Positions 46,278-55,338 of a DNA stretch of 64,000 nt are shown here, one piece after another. The stretch comes from an uncultured Gammaproteobacteria bacterium (lineage in GTDB: Bacteria > Pseudomonadota > Gammaproteobacteria > UBA6429 > Thiohalophilaceae), in contig CALBTB010000009.1 in the NCBI GenBank assembly GCA_937967995.1, forward strand, positions 620,001 through 684,000. Direction: 5' to 3'. Positions within the stretch are counted from its first letter, which is position 1, and each line of letters opens with the position of its first letter. Under the pieces are notes generated by a model. The model did not search any database. It was not told the origin of the DNA and saw only the letters and a list, made by a program, of their open reading frames with translations. The position numbers and the translations under genes were made by a program.

Positions 46278-47267
46278 TTATCGACGTAAACGTTCGGCCA
46301 CCACCATCGCACCGAGCAATCCAACCGTAGTGTTAATGATGACCTTAACCGGAATGGTCGCCAGCAACGCGGTCATGGGCGGTTTGTTGTTAAACAGACG
46401 AATAAAGCGATCCGTCTGTAAAATCGGTAACGACAACGGCGCAATACCACCGGCCAGATAAACACCGCCGGTTGCCTTGGTCGCCAGCGCCATATCGGAC
46501 GCCACCGATGCATAAATGTCCGCAAAGCGTTGCATGGTTTTGACTGCCACAGGTTCCTTGTAAGTTTGTGCAAACTGGTTAATCACGCCGGCCGGATCCG
46601 CTTCCTGTTGCAGCCTGACCGTCAACTGTTCCGATGCGCTCATGCCCATCTTTTTGACATAAAATTCAAAAATGCGTTGAATACCCCGCCCGGATAAAAA
46701 CGTCTCATTACTGACATGGTCAAGCTGCTCTTGCCAGTACGACAGCATGGCCAGCTCTTCGTCATCGCGTGGCGCAAAACTGACATGGCCGGCTTCGGTT
46801 TCCAGCACATGATATTGCGTACCCTGTTGCATGATGATGGCCATGCCCAGGCCGGTCCCGGCACCTAACACAACCTGAGTACCATCGGGCTGTGCCTTCG
46901 CTGCCTGCAGGGTCTGGGTATGATGTTCCTGTAATTCACTGATGCCATGCGCCACGCCGGAAAAATCATTGATCAGGCGTACCCGATCAATCGGTAATGC
47001 ATGCGTCAGGGTGTCTTCTTCGATCACCCATGGCAGGTTTGTGATGCGCGCCGTCCCGTCTTTGACCGGTCCGGCCACGGCCAGACAGGCCGCATCGATA
47101 TGGTCGATGGCATGTTCACTGATAAAATGCTGCAGAATACTCTGCAAATCTGCGTAATCCTGACTGGCATAGTGGCCTTCAAGACGTTTATCCACACCAC
47201 CCGACAAAGACTTCACTGCCAGTATGCGCGTATTGGTTCCGCCGATATCAGCCGCTAGCAACCACAT
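46278..47267 (-). CDS. glk: Glucokinase
   Basis: 329 residues from the ATG at 47267 (LLAADIGGTNTRILAVKS, the ATP-binding start); the open frame extends upstream but overlaps pgl. VLGAGTGLGMAIIMQ and the EAGHVSFAPRDDEE active-site block identify the ROK-independent bacterial glucokinase (Glk) type. It starts one base after the pgl stop. It would phosphorylate glucose released by invertase. Confidence 0.93.
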   Translation of the reverse strand: MWLLAADIGGTNTRILAVKSLSGGVDKRLEGHYASQDYADLQSILQHFISEHAIDHIDAACLAVAGPVKDGTARITNLPWVIEEDTLTHALPIDRVRLINDFSGVAHGISELQEHHTQTLQAAKAQPDGTQVVLGAGTGLGMAIIMQQGTQYHVLETEAGHVSFAPRDDEELAMLSYWQEQLDHVSNETFLSGRGIQRIFEFYVKKMGMSASEQLTVRLQQEADPAGVINQFAQTYKEPVAVKTMQRFADIYASVASDMALATKATGGVYLAGGIAPLSLPILQTDRFIRLFNNKPPMTALLATIPVKVIINTTVGLLGAMVVAERLRR

Positions 47268-47268
47268 A

Positions 47269-48015
47269 TTATTGCAACGCCTCGGCTGCTGCCCGATCGA
47301 CAAACCAGTCCACACCGTGTGGATTGCTTATGCGTTGAATGGGATATTCTTTGTCCGGACCGGTTAAGACCTGTTTTAACATGCGTGCCTTGGCCTGCCC
47401 GGTGACCATCGCGACCACGCGTCGCGCATTATTCAATACCGGATAAGTCAGGGTGATGCGGTAACTGTCGAGTTTGCTCACAAACACCTCGGCAGCGAAT
47501 CGGCTAGTTTCATTCAACACCGGTGTCCCCGGGAATAAAGAGGCGGTATGACCGTCATCGCCCATACCCAGTAACGCCAGATCGAAACAGGGCACGCCGT
47601 TTTGCTGAGGTAAGGTAGCAAGCTGGTCTGCATAGTTTCGTGCACAATCCTGAATATCGCTGCACTGTGTTGGCACAGGATGTACCTGTGCGGCCGGAAT
47701 CGGGACATGATCCAGCCAGGCTTGTTTCACCATGCGATAATTACTGTCTTCGCTGTCGTGCGGAACATAACGTTCGTCACCAAAGTAGATTTCAAATGCA
47801 GACCATAACGCGCTGTCGAATCGATCATCACGTGCCAGCGACGCATAAAGCCGCTTCGGGGTCGAGCCACCCGCCAGCGACAGATAATAATGCCGGCCTG
47901 CGGCCTGACAGTCGACGGCGGCTGCCTGAATAACCGACGCTAAATGCACAATCAGCGCATCTACATCGTCATGGATAAAGACCCGGTTTGAATTGAGTGT
48001 GAGTGTGGCTTCCAT
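47269..48015 (-). CDS. pgl: 6-phosphogluconolactonase
   Basis: 248 residues with SLAGGSTPKRLYASLA, EIYFGDERYVPHDSEDSN and LLGMGDDGHTASLFPGT, the DevB/SOL-type lactonase signatures. It is the step between Zwf and Gnd. Operon pgl-glk on the minus strand faces gnd-zwf. About 55 bp separate it from the divergent SPP gene. Confidence 0.96.
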   Translation of the reverse strand: MEATLTLNSNRVFIHDDVDALIVHLASVIQAAAVDCQAAGRHYYLSLAGGSTPKRLYASLARDDRFDSALWSAFEIYFGDERYVPHDSEDSNYRMVKQAWLDHVPIPAAQVHPVPTQCSDIQDCARNYADQLATLPQQNGVPCFDLALLGMGDDGHTASLFPGTPVLNETSRFAAEVFVSKLDSYRITLTYPVLNNARRVVAMVTGQAKARMLKQVLTGPDKEYPIQRISNPHGVDWFVDRAAAEALQ

Positions 48016-48070
48016 AACAACTATATTGCTATTAATTCAAAAATTTCGCCAGTCCCTGTAAACTTGGCCG

Positions 48071-48931
48071 ATGTCTGAGATACTGCTGTGCTGCGATCTG
48101 GATCGCACCGTCCTGCCCAACGGATTACAGCCGGAATCGCCCCATGTGCGGGAAATCTTTCGGCAAGTCATCGATCGCTGTGACATTACGCTCGCCTATG
48201 TCAGTGGCCGGGATAAGGCCCTGCTGCAAGCAGCCATAGAGGAGTACGACATTCCCGTGCCCCATTACGCGATTGGTGATGTGGGCACCAGCCTGTACCA
48301 CATACAGGACGGCGAATGGCATCATGTCCAGGACTGGACGCAACACCTGGCGCAGGAGTGGAATGAGGCACTGCGAAACAGGATTCTCGACAGCGTTAGC
48401 AGCCAGCCCGAGCTTCGCTTACAGGAACCCCACAAACAGGGGCCATTCAAAATCAGTTTCTACTGTGACCCGCAAATCCTGACAACAACATTTATCCAAC
48501 AGATTGAAAAACGACTTGCTGATGCCAATACGAACGCAAGCCTGATTCACAGTGTTGATGAAACCACGCAGACAGGTTTGCTGGATATTTTACCGTCCCG
48601 CGCCTCGAAACGGCACGCCATCGAATTCCTGCTCGACTATCTGCATCGATCACTGACCGATACCGTGTTTGCCGGTGACAGCGGGAATGACCTGCCTGTC
48701 ATCACCAGTCCGATTCCATCCGTGCTGGTTAAAAATGCCCTGGATAGCATCAAGCAACAGGCCACCCAGCATGCAGGAGAACTGGGGCTGGCCGATGCCT
48801 GTTATATTGCTCAGGGCGACTGGCTCGGACTGAATGGATTTTATTGTGCCGGTGTACTGGAAGGCCTGGTCCATTATCACCCCACCCTGCAGGACGTGAT
48901 CATGGACGTGATAAATTCAATTAACGGTTAA
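48071..48931 (+). CDS. Sucrose-6-phosphate phosphatase (HAD type)
   Basis: 286 residues of the HAD superfamily: catalytic DLD in LLCCDLDRTVLPNG, YVSGRDKALLQ, and late motif VFAGDSGNDLPVI. The sequence is of the sucrose-phosphatase (SPP) family. It removes phosphate from sucrose 6-phosphate. Its stop overlaps that of the convergent SPS gene by 3 bp. Confidence 0.88.
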   Translation: MSEILLCCDLDRTVLPNGLQPESPHVREIFRQVIDRCDITLAYVSGRDKALLQAAIEEYDIPVPHYAIGDVGTSLYHIQDGEWHHVQDWTQHLAQEWNEALRNRILDSVSSQPELRLQEPHKQGPFKISFYCDPQILTTTFIQQIEKRLADANTNASLIHSVDETTQTGLLDILPSRASKRHAIEFLLDYLHRSLTDTVFAGDSGNDLPVITSPIPSVLVKNALDSIKQQATQHAGELGLADACYIAQGDWLGLNGFYCAGVLEGLVHYHPTLQDVIMDVINSING

Positions 48932-51096
48932 ATGTCATCGTTTGGAATGACGATGTCTCCCAGAAACTGATAATACTCAATCCCCTCCAGTATGCCGCGC
49001 GCAAATTCCCCTTCCGCAAAATAGATGCGGTGCTTGCCACGTAACTTTTCCAGTTCCTCGCTATGATTACCGACAACAACAGCCAGGGTATCGCCGAGCA
49101 ACATTTCTTCGTCATTGCCCGAATCACCCACCACAAAGATGCGATCCAGCGGCATACCCCACTTGATAGCCAGGTAACGCATGGCAAGCCCCTTGGATGC
49201 ACGAATCGGTAATAAATCCAGGTAACGGTTTTCAGTCAGGACAATCTTGGCGTGCAGGTCCTTGTTGCGTAGCAGGCGTTTGATTTCTCTCGCACTGGGT
49301 GTGTATTCCGGTTCGATGCGATAGCTAATTTTAAACGCGCTCTGATCGGAAGGCGCCCGTAATGTCACACCCGGCACACGCTTCATGATTTTTTTCAGCG
49401 CATCATGTTCCCAACGATAGTCGATGTGTTTTTGCCAGTGCAGGTCTTCCACCAGGCGTTGTCCACGGTGACAATAATGAATCGCAGTACCGACCGAAGT
49501 AATCAATACGTCCGGTAACGGCAGGTTGAGTTTCTTCAGTGCCCGTTTCGCGCTGGTCAGGCTACGTCCGGTCGCCAGTCCATAACCGATGGTTCTGCCG
49601 TGACGTTTAAGCAGCTCCATCAGTTCACGCATGGATGCTTCATCACCGAACAGCGCGTTATCCAGCGAAGAAAACGCCAGTCGATCCACGGTTGCCAGTC
49701 GGGTCTTGGCCGGATACTTGCGGGGTTTACGTTTCTGGTTTTCCCGCAGGGTGCGTATATGTTCCAGATAGGTCTCGGCGTGGCCCGGCCAGGAAAAGTG
49801 TCGATACGCCCCGTCTGCACCATTGCGTGACCATTCCTGCCAGCGGTCTTCATCCGCAAATGCGGTTTGCAACTTCTTGCGTATATCATCGACTTTCATC
49901 GGGTCGATGAGCAGGCCGTTCTTGCAATACGACAATATGTCCTTGGGTCCACCATCATGTGTCGCGACAACCGGTAAACCACTGGCGGCGGCTTCAATCA
50001 GGGTAAGACCGAAGGGTTCGGTCAACGCCGGATTAATAAACACGCCCTTGCGACTGGCGGCCAGCCGATAGAGCATGGGAATATCATCGGGTTGATGATG
50101 TTTTGGATAGGCCACCTTGCCGTACAGATCATATTTATCAATCAGCAGTAACAGTTCGGTCAGCACTTCTCGTGATCCCTTGTCCATCTCCGGAATGACG
50201 TCGCGATTACCGGCGACAATGACCAGGTTGGCTTTGTCCTGTAAAGCCTTTGACTGGCCATAGGCATGCAGCAGCGAGGCAATGTTTTTACGTTCGTCGG
50301 CGCGCGAAACTGCCAGAATAAACGGTTTGTCGGGTGCATCGAGAAAACGCGAGATGGCTTTGTCAATGTCACTGCCATTTTCTTCGCCGGTTGGAGGATG
50401 AAAGCGCTCCAGATTGACGCCGGGGGGAATGACTACCATTCGTGATGGCTGGTAATTGTCGTACTCGGCATACTGTTCATTGACTTCCTGTCGTGTACTG
50501 GCCACCACGATGTTGGCAGTACCCAGAACAATTTCTTCCGCTTCAATGCGGGTCTGAATGTTATATTGATCTTCGATACTGGATTGTTTCAGTCCCTTGG
50601 CGAGCAGTTGCTTGAATTTTTCACGTCCCAGTGAGTGACCGGTGTGTACCAGCGGCACACCCAGCAGCCCGGCAAAGCGTGCGCCCACATAACCGGCATC
50701 GGCATAATGACTGTGCACGATATCCGGCACACGCCCGACATTGCGAACATGCAACAAGGCACGATCAATAAATCCTTCCAGGTGTGGCCACAGCACTTCT
50801 TTGCGCAGATAACGTTTTGGTCCGCAATCCAGACGAATAATGTTTGCACCTTCGCAAATGGTTTCCTGTTCGACGGAGTAGCTTTTATCGACTTTGGCGT
50901 CGATGACACGCCGGGTCAGGAGATCGACACGTTCGACATCGGGATGGGCCGCCAGTGCTCTGGCCAGTTCCACCACGTAGAGCGTCTGGCCGCCGGTATC
51001 CGCATCGCGCCCCAGCTCCAGGTTTTTCGAACGGATCAAACCATGAACACTGATCAGAACGATGTAAAGCTTGCCGTTTTTCTCACCGGACGTCAT
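48928..51096 (-). CDS. Sucrose-phosphate synthase with degenerate SPP-like domain
   Basis: 722 residues. The GT4 glycosyltransferase part (residues about 1-470) has SVHGLIRSKNLELGRDADTGGQT, GHSLGREKFKQLL, PPGVNLERFHPP and NPALTEPFGLTLIEAAASGLP, signatures of SPS. The C-terminal HAD-like part (about 475-722) keeps GDSGNDEEML but the nucleophile motif reads SSLDNAL where SPP has CDLDRT, so the first Asp is Ser and phosphatase activity is unlikely. It makes sucrose 6-phosphate from UDP-glucose and fructose 6-phosphate. Follows fructokinase by 9 bp. Confidence 0.92.
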   Translation of the reverse strand: MTSGEKNGKLYIVLISVHGLIRSKNLELGRDADTGGQTLYVVELARALAAHPDVERVDLLTRRVIDAKVDKSYSVEQETICEGANIIRLDCGPKRYLRKEVLWPHLEGFIDRALLHVRNVGRVPDIVHSHYADAGYVGARFAGLLGVPLVHTGHSLGREKFKQLLAKGLKQSSIEDQYNIQTRIEAEEIVLGTANIVVASTRQEVNEQYAEYDNYQPSRMVVIPPGVNLERFHPPTGEENGSDIDKAISRFLDAPDKPFILAVSRADERKNIASLLHAYGQSKALQDKANLVIVAGNRDVIPEMDKGSREVLTELLLLIDKYDLYGKVAYPKHHQPDDIPMLYRLAASRKGVFINPALTEPFGLTLIEAAASGLPVVATHDGGPKDILSYCKNGLLIDPMKVDDIRKKLQTAFADEDRWQEWSRNGADGAYRHFSWPGHAETYLEHIRTLRENQKRKPRKYPAKTRLATVDRLAFSSLDNALFGDEASMRELMELLKRHGRTIGYGLATGRSLTSAKRALKKLNLPLPDVLITSVGTAIHYCHRGQRLVEDLHWQKHIDYRWEHDALKKIMKRVPGVTLRAPSDQSAFKISYRIEPEYTPSAREIKRLLRNKDLHAKIVLTENRYLDLLPIRASKGLAMRYLAIKWGMPLDRIFVVGDSGNDEEMLLGDTLAVVVGNHSEELEKLRGKHRIYFAEGEFARGILEGIEYYQFLGDIVIPNDDI

Positions 51097-51105
51097 GAAT
51101 GCGTC

Positions 51106-51999
51106 TTATACAACCCCGTTGTAAAACGTTCTCGATGGCGGTACCGCCCCACGTATGCCACAGATGCGCGCAGCAAACAAACTGGCCTGCTGTAATATTT
51201 TTTTATATGGCCAGTCCTGCAAAATTCCAGCAATCGTCACGGCGCTGAATCCATCGCCGGCACCGACCGTATCGACCATTTTTTCCGGTACAACCGGTGG
51301 CATATCAACGACCTCATCACCATGCACGATAAACGCGCCCTGATCACCACAGGTCACGATCAGTGCCCTGAGATCATATTGTTCATTTAAGGTCCTGGCG
51401 CTTTCGATCAGGTTATCGCGTTGCTGAGTGACCGGTTTGTCGACCATGATCATCAATTCCTCATGATTGAGTTTGACCCAGTCAGCCGCATCGATTAATG
51501 ATGCAATCAGTGATTTTTTCCAGAATGGTGCACGCAGGTTCACATCGACAAACACCGGACAGTCAGTACGCGCACGCAAGGCTTCCAGGGTTGCACGAGA
51601 ATGGTTCGAACGTAGTGCCAGTGAACCATGATAGAGCAACGAAAATGGTTGTTCGCCAAATGCCTGGCTGGATGCATACGTTGCAGGGTCATCGATATAG
51701 TCGTAAGCCACGTCAGACACGATCTCAAATGTCGGACTGGCCTGCTGCAACGTAATATTGACGGTACCGGTCGGCTTTTGCGGGTCGCGTTGAATGAAAT
51801 CACTGCGCAGGCCGAATTCATCAATCGTCGACAGCGCCTGTCGTCCCAGCTCATCGTCCCCGAGTCGGGACACGAGAATCGGTTCTAGTCCCAGTGCATG
51901 CAGATGCCAGGCGACGTTTAGCGGTGCCCCACCAAGCACTGTTTCTCCGCTTTCAAAGCGATCAAACAGGACTTCTCCGAAAATCAGGGCTGGCAGCAT
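51106..51999 (-). CDS. PfkB-family fructokinase
   Basis: 297 residues from the ATG at 51999 (MLPALIFGEVLFDRF), chosen over a GTG at 52038 because it gives the family's usual opening. PfkB signatures: GGAPLNVAWHLHALG and the C-terminal DTVGAGDGFSAVTIAGIL with the catalytic Asp. It probably phosphorylates fructose from sucrose cleavage. First gene of the fructokinase-SPS operon. Confidence 0.9.
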   Translation of the reverse strand: MLPALIFGEVLFDRFESGETVLGGAPLNVAWHLHALGLEPILVSRLGDDELGRQALSTIDEFGLRSDFIQRDPQKPTGTVNITLQQASPTFEIVSDVAYDYIDDPATYASSQAFGEQPFSLLYHGSLALRSNHSRATLEALRARTDCPVFVDVNLRAPFWKKSLIASLIDAADWVKLNHEELMIMVDKPVTQQRDNLIESARTLNEQYDLRALIVTCGDQGAFIVHGDEVVDMPPVVPEKMVDTVGAGDGFSAVTIAGILQDWPYKKILQQASLFAARICGIRGAVPPSRTFYNGVV

Positions 52000-52146
52000 A
52001 GACGACAATATTACTAAGAGATTATGAAAAACTGGCACATGCTTTGTATGTGAATCAGGATATCACAGTTTGAAATCGCGCGTGCATTGCTTATTTGGCA
52101 CGTAACAGGTTTAATAAAGACCGTAATGAAACTCTAGTTATAAACG

Positions 52147-53523
52147 ATGGATATGCGAACACGACATCACGACAGCGCCATTGCGGCGGCCTATGACATC
52201 CTTGAACAGTCGATGATGTATCACAATGGTGAACCGATTGGCACCTGTGCCGCGATTCACTCGGAACGGCTTGCGGCCGACAATTATCTGGACTGTTTTG
52301 TACGAGACTTCATTCCCTCGGCGCTGGTCTTTCTCGCCGACGGGCGTGCGGATATTGTGCGTAATTTTCTGGAAACCGTGCTGGCACAGAAGACCCAGCG
52401 GCGAATGGTTGCCGGTCATGAAATTCAGCCCGGTGTCATGCCGGCCAGTTTTCGTGTTCACAAGGATCATGACGGCAAGGAATTTATACAGGCTGACTTT
52501 GGTGAGCGAGCAATTGGCCGGGTCGCACCGGTCGACTCGATGATGTGGTGGATGATCCTGCTCTATATCTACGTGGAAAGCACCGGCGATCGGAGTCTGG
52601 CTGAACGCCCGGAATTTCAGGACACGATGGAGCAGATATTACACCTGTGCCTGAAGGATTCTTTTGAAGTCAGCCCGGCGCTGCTGGTACCGGATGCCTG
52701 CACCATGATTGACCGGCGCATGGGCATATACGGGCATCCACTGGAAATCCAGGCGCTCTTCTATGGCATGCTGCGTATCGTGCATAGCCTTTACAATGCC
52801 AGCGACGAACAAAGTCAGGCATTACGAAAAACCGCCATCACACGCGAAAAAGCCCTGCTTAACTATGTACGGATTTTTTACTGGCTGGATCTGGATCGCC
52901 TCAACGAGATTCACCGCTACACTACCGAGGAATTCGGTATCGACAGCATCAATGTGCTGAATATATATCCTGAATCCATTCCAAACTGGGTCGTCGACTG
53001 GTTACCGGATGAAGGTGGCTATCTGGTTGGCAACGTGGGTGCATCGCGAATGGATTTTCGTTACTTCGCGCTTGGAAATTTTTTGTCAATTATGTTTGGA
53101 TTGACCTCTGATACGCAGGCGGGAATGATAATGAAACTGCATGAAATGCGCTGGAATAATCTGATTGGTGCGATGCCGGTCAAGATTTGTTACCCCGCCA
53201 TGGAAGGCCTGGAATGGCAGGTACGGACCGGTAGCGATCCGAAAAATGTTCCCTGGTCTTACCAGAATGGCGGCAACTGGCCGGCACTCCTCTGGACGTT
53301 TGTCGCCGCTGCCATGAAAACCGGCCGTGGTGACCTGGCGGAACGGGCTTTTAATACAGCAGCGAATCGTCTGCTGGAGGATGACTGGCCGGAATACTAT
53401 GATGGTCGCGCCGGCCGCTTGATTGGCCGACGCTCGAATTTTAAACAGGTCTGGTCAGCCACTTCACTGATCCTGTCGCAAAAGATCCTAGACAATCCGG
53501 ACGTGCTCAAACTACTTCCCTGA
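52147..53523 (+). CDS. GH100 neutral/alkaline invertase
   Basis: 458 residues typical of the GH100 alkaline invertase family. Recognisable segments are DNYLDCFVRDFIPSALVFLADG (with the proposed catalytic Asp), EIQPGVMPASF, PVDSMMWWMILLYIY, and the late PWSYQNGGNWPALLWTF. It hydrolyses sucrose to glucose and fructose in the cytoplasm. Divergent from the fructokinase-SPS operon. The Hpt gene follows 4 bp later. Confidence 0.92.
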   Translation: MDMRTRHHDSAIAAAYDILEQSMMYHNGEPIGTCAAIHSERLAADNYLDCFVRDFIPSALVFLADGRADIVRNFLETVLAQKTQRRMVAGHEIQPGVMPASFRVHKDHDGKEFIQADFGERAIGRVAPVDSMMWWMILLYIYVESTGDRSLAERPEFQDTMEQILHLCLKDSFEVSPALLVPDACTMIDRRMGIYGHPLEIQALFYGMLRIVHSLYNASDEQSQALRKTAITREKALLNYVRIFYWLDLDRLNEIHRYTTEEFGIDSINVLNIYPESIPNWVVDWLPDEGGYLVGNVGASRMDFRYFALGNFLSIMFGLTSDTQAGMIMKLHEMRWNNLIGAMPVKICYPAMEGLEWQVRTGSDPKNVPWSYQNGGNWPALLWTFVAAAMKTGRGDLAERAFNTAANRLLEDDWPEYYDGRAGRLIGRRSNFKQVWSATSLILSQKILDNPDVLKLLP

Positions 53524-53527
53524 TATC

Positions 53528-53887
53528 GTGACCGATAAAGAAATCACAATCCAGATGCAGCTTGAGGCGATCAAGGTCTCGTACATTGCCAGCCTGAGTG
53601 AAAAACGTGATGTGATTGATCAGCACTGGCAATCACTCAAGGCAGACTGGCTGGCCGATACGTTTGACGCCGTATACCTGGTGATTCACGGCCTGGCCGG
53701 CTCGGCGGAGACCTTTGGCTTTCCGGACATTACTCGCCAGGCCCGCAAGGTAGTCGACCAGTTCAAGCAACTCAAATCGCATGCGCCGCCTGATGACAGT
53801 GGCTTTATCAGTGAGATCGACCAGGAAATCCAGACTCTGCTGATTATTATGGAAAACACCTCGCCCAAGCAGGACAGCGAAATCTAG
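53528..53887 (+). CDS. Orphan Hpt-domain protein
   Basis: 119 residues from a GTG at 53528, only 4 bp after the invertase stop. The phospho-accepting His lies in HGLAGSAETFGF, the same subtype motif as the Hpt of the diguanylate cyclase at 11709 (HSIAGSAGSFGF). It is a single-domain phosphotransfer protein, translationally coupled to the invertase. The partner kinase is not adjacent; exchange with the kinase at 13757-16990 is an open possibility. Confidence 0.85.
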   Translation: MTDKEITIQMQLEAIKVSYIASLSEKRDVIDQHWQSLKADWLADTFDAVYLVIHGLAGSAETFGFPDITRQARKVVDQFKQLKSHAPPDDSGFISEIDQEIQTLLIIMENTSPKQDSEI

Positions 53888-53899
53888 GCATAAAAAAAT

Positions 53900-53921
53900 G
53901 CCCTGCTCATACGAGCAGGGC
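53900..53921 (-). terminator. Hairpin with minus-strand U-tract
   Basis: A perfect 9-bp stem (GCCCTGCTC / GAGCAGGGC) with loop ATAC. A run of A (53892-53898) lies on the left, so a true rho-independent terminator would act on the minus strand. No minus-strand gene ends here, and on the plus strand the stem is followed by AAGGGTGTG, not T. It may still help end the invertase-Hpt message. Confidence 0.55.
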
Positions 53922-53962
53922 AAGGGTGTGTTGCGCATCTCTGCGCAGGGGGAGGAATCATC

Positions 53963-54031
53963 ATGAAGCCTCAAAGTGAGACTACTAACCTAACCACTCT
54001 TTATATCGACCTGAGATACCACAGGCTTTAG
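53963..54031 (+). CDS. Possible 22-residue peptide with strong RBS
   Basis: An ATG at 53963 is preceded by GGGGGAGGAATCATC, a near-perfect Shine-Dalgarno site at good spacing. The frame is MKPQSETTNLTTLYIDLRYHRL followed by TAG, hydrophilic, with no signal or membrane helix. It follows two hairpins. It could be a short regulatory or leader peptide. Length alone gives little support, so confidence is low. Confidence 0.35.
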   Translation: MKPQSETTNLTTLYIDLRYHRL

Positions 54032-54272
54032 ATATTTTTTATTCAAAAGTGCTTAATTAACAGTCTGTGACAAAACAGGCTTTATAAAATAACTAATTGA
54101 TTTTACTGTTATTTTGTATTTTTCATCCAGGCTGACGGTGTTCTGGCATGCTAATTCCAGTACGACTTTCGGGCTTATTTGCCTGAAAAGTAACGATTTC
54201 TCTGTCCTTGAACAGCTTGCTATACTCTGCGGATTTTGTGGCTACGCAACAAACCAGGGCTTTTTAATAAAG

Positions 54273-54752
54273 ATGAAACGTAACCTGAGTCTCGTCGTAC
54301 TTCTTACCGCATTATGGTTATTGCTGTCCGGTCACCTGGAACCGCTGATTCTGGGACTGGGTGTCGCATCAATCGCGATTACGTTTTACCTTGCCCATCG
54401 AATGAATGTCGTCGATCACGAGAGCCATCCGATTCATATCAGCCGACGGTTACTGGTTTTCTGGAGTTTTCTCACCAAAGAAATCATTCTCTCCAATCTG
54501 GATGTCGTGCGTCGTATCATTCGGCCCAAAAGCTGTATCAGTCCGACCCTGTTTGATGTACAGCTGCCCCAGAACAGCGACCTGGGTCGCGTCATTTATG
54601 CCAATGCCATTACCCTGACGCCCGGCACCGTCACGATTCGCGTGCTGCCTGACAAACTGGTGGTCCATGCCCTGTGCCAGGAAACCGCCGATGACCTGCG
54701 CAGTAATCGCATGGCCGTTCGTGTGCCCGATAAAATGGAGCAGGACTCATGA
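54273..54752 (+). CDS. mrpE: Mrp/Mnh antiporter subunit E
   Basis: 159 residues from the ATG at 54273. Membrane helices at the N-terminus (LVVLLTALWLLLSGHLEPLILGLGVASIAITF) and the conserved ANAITLTPGTVTIRVLPDKLVVHALC block identify subunit E. First gene of the operon; the upstream open frame to 54114 is not part of the protein. Stop overlaps mrpF by 4 bp. Confidence 0.92.
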   Translation: MKRNLSLVVLLTALWLLLSGHLEPLILGLGVASIAITFYLAHRMNVVDHESHPIHISRRLLVFWSFLTKEIILSNLDVVRRIIRPKSCISPTLFDVQLPQNSDLGRVIYANAITLTPGTVTIRVLPDKLVVHALCQETADDLRSNRMAVRVPDKMEQDS

Positions 54753-55045
54753 TGTATGCTGTCGCCGCGATCGCCATTCTGATCACCATGGGGCTGGCGC
54801 TGGCCAGGGCCCTGCTTGGCCCGTCAGTGTTTGATCGCGTTCTGGCTGTCAACATGTTCGGCACCAAGACAGTACTACTGATCGCCGTATTTGCTTTTCT
54901 CTCCGAGCGTCATGACATACTCGACATCGCACTGATTTACGCCCTGATCAACTTCATCAGCGTGGTGGCAGTACTCAAACTGGTCGAGCAGAAAAATTTT
55001 CATACCAGCGGCGCTGACGCGGATGCAAAGGTGAAGTCAGAATGA
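54749..55045 (+). CDS. mrpF: Mrp/Mnh antiporter subunit F
   Basis: 98 residues with three membrane helices and the family pattern ALARALLGPSVFDRVLAVNMFGTKTVLLI. Small membrane subunit of the Mrp antiporter. Start and stop each overlap neighbours by 4 bp. Confidence 0.92.
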   Translation: MMYAVAAIAILITMGLALARALLGPSVFDRVLAVNMFGTKTVLLIAVFAFLSERHDILDIALIYALINFISVVAVLKLVEQKNFHTSGADADAKVKSE

Positions 55046-55338
55046 ACCTGGTCCTCGATATTGTCAGCTGGATCTTCCTGTGCACGGGAGGATTGCTGGG
55101 CATTATCGGCGGCATCGGTATTCATCGCTTCCCGGATTTTTATAGTCGCCTGCATGCCGCCGGCATCACTGACACACTGTGTGCCGGCCTGATTCTGATT
55201 GGGCTTGGTATGCAGTCCGGACTGACACTGGCCAGTTTCAAACTGGTGCTGATCTTTTTCATGTTGCTGTTTACCAGCCCGACGGCGACGCATTCGCTTT
55301 CCAATGCCGCCCTGCATAGTGGATTGAAACCCCGATGA
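55042..55338 (+). CDS. mrpG: Mrp/Mnh antiporter subunit G
   Basis: 98 residues with three membrane helices and the subunit G core GIGIHRFPDFYSRLHAAGITDTLCAGLILIG-like stretch (RFPDFYSRLHAAG is diagnostic). Overlaps both neighbours by 4 bp, indicating one translationally coupled operon. Confidence 0.93.
   Translation: MNLVLDIVSWIFLCTGGLLGIIGGIGIHRFPDFYSRLHAAGITDTLCAGLILIGLGMQSGLTLASFKLVLIFFMLLFTSPTATHSLSNAALHSGLKPR

Larger units (their letters stand above)
53888..54272. other. 385-bp region between Hpt gene and Mrp operon
   Basis: Holds a strong GC hairpin (53900-53921), a second small hairpin (53932-53947, TGCGCA arms with a TCTC loop), and a short frame with a strong ribosome binding site (53963-54031). 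The rest to 54272 is A/T-rich and should contain the Mrp promoter; I could not fix -35/-10 boxes with confidence. Confidence 0.6.

Noticed and set aside
50635..51195. 186-codon plus-strand frame
   Set aside because: Antisense to SPS and fructokinase, no recognisable motifs.
54114..54272. N-terminal extension of MrpE
   Set aside because: MrpE homology and the membrane helix begin at the ATG at 54273; the extension is not protein-like.
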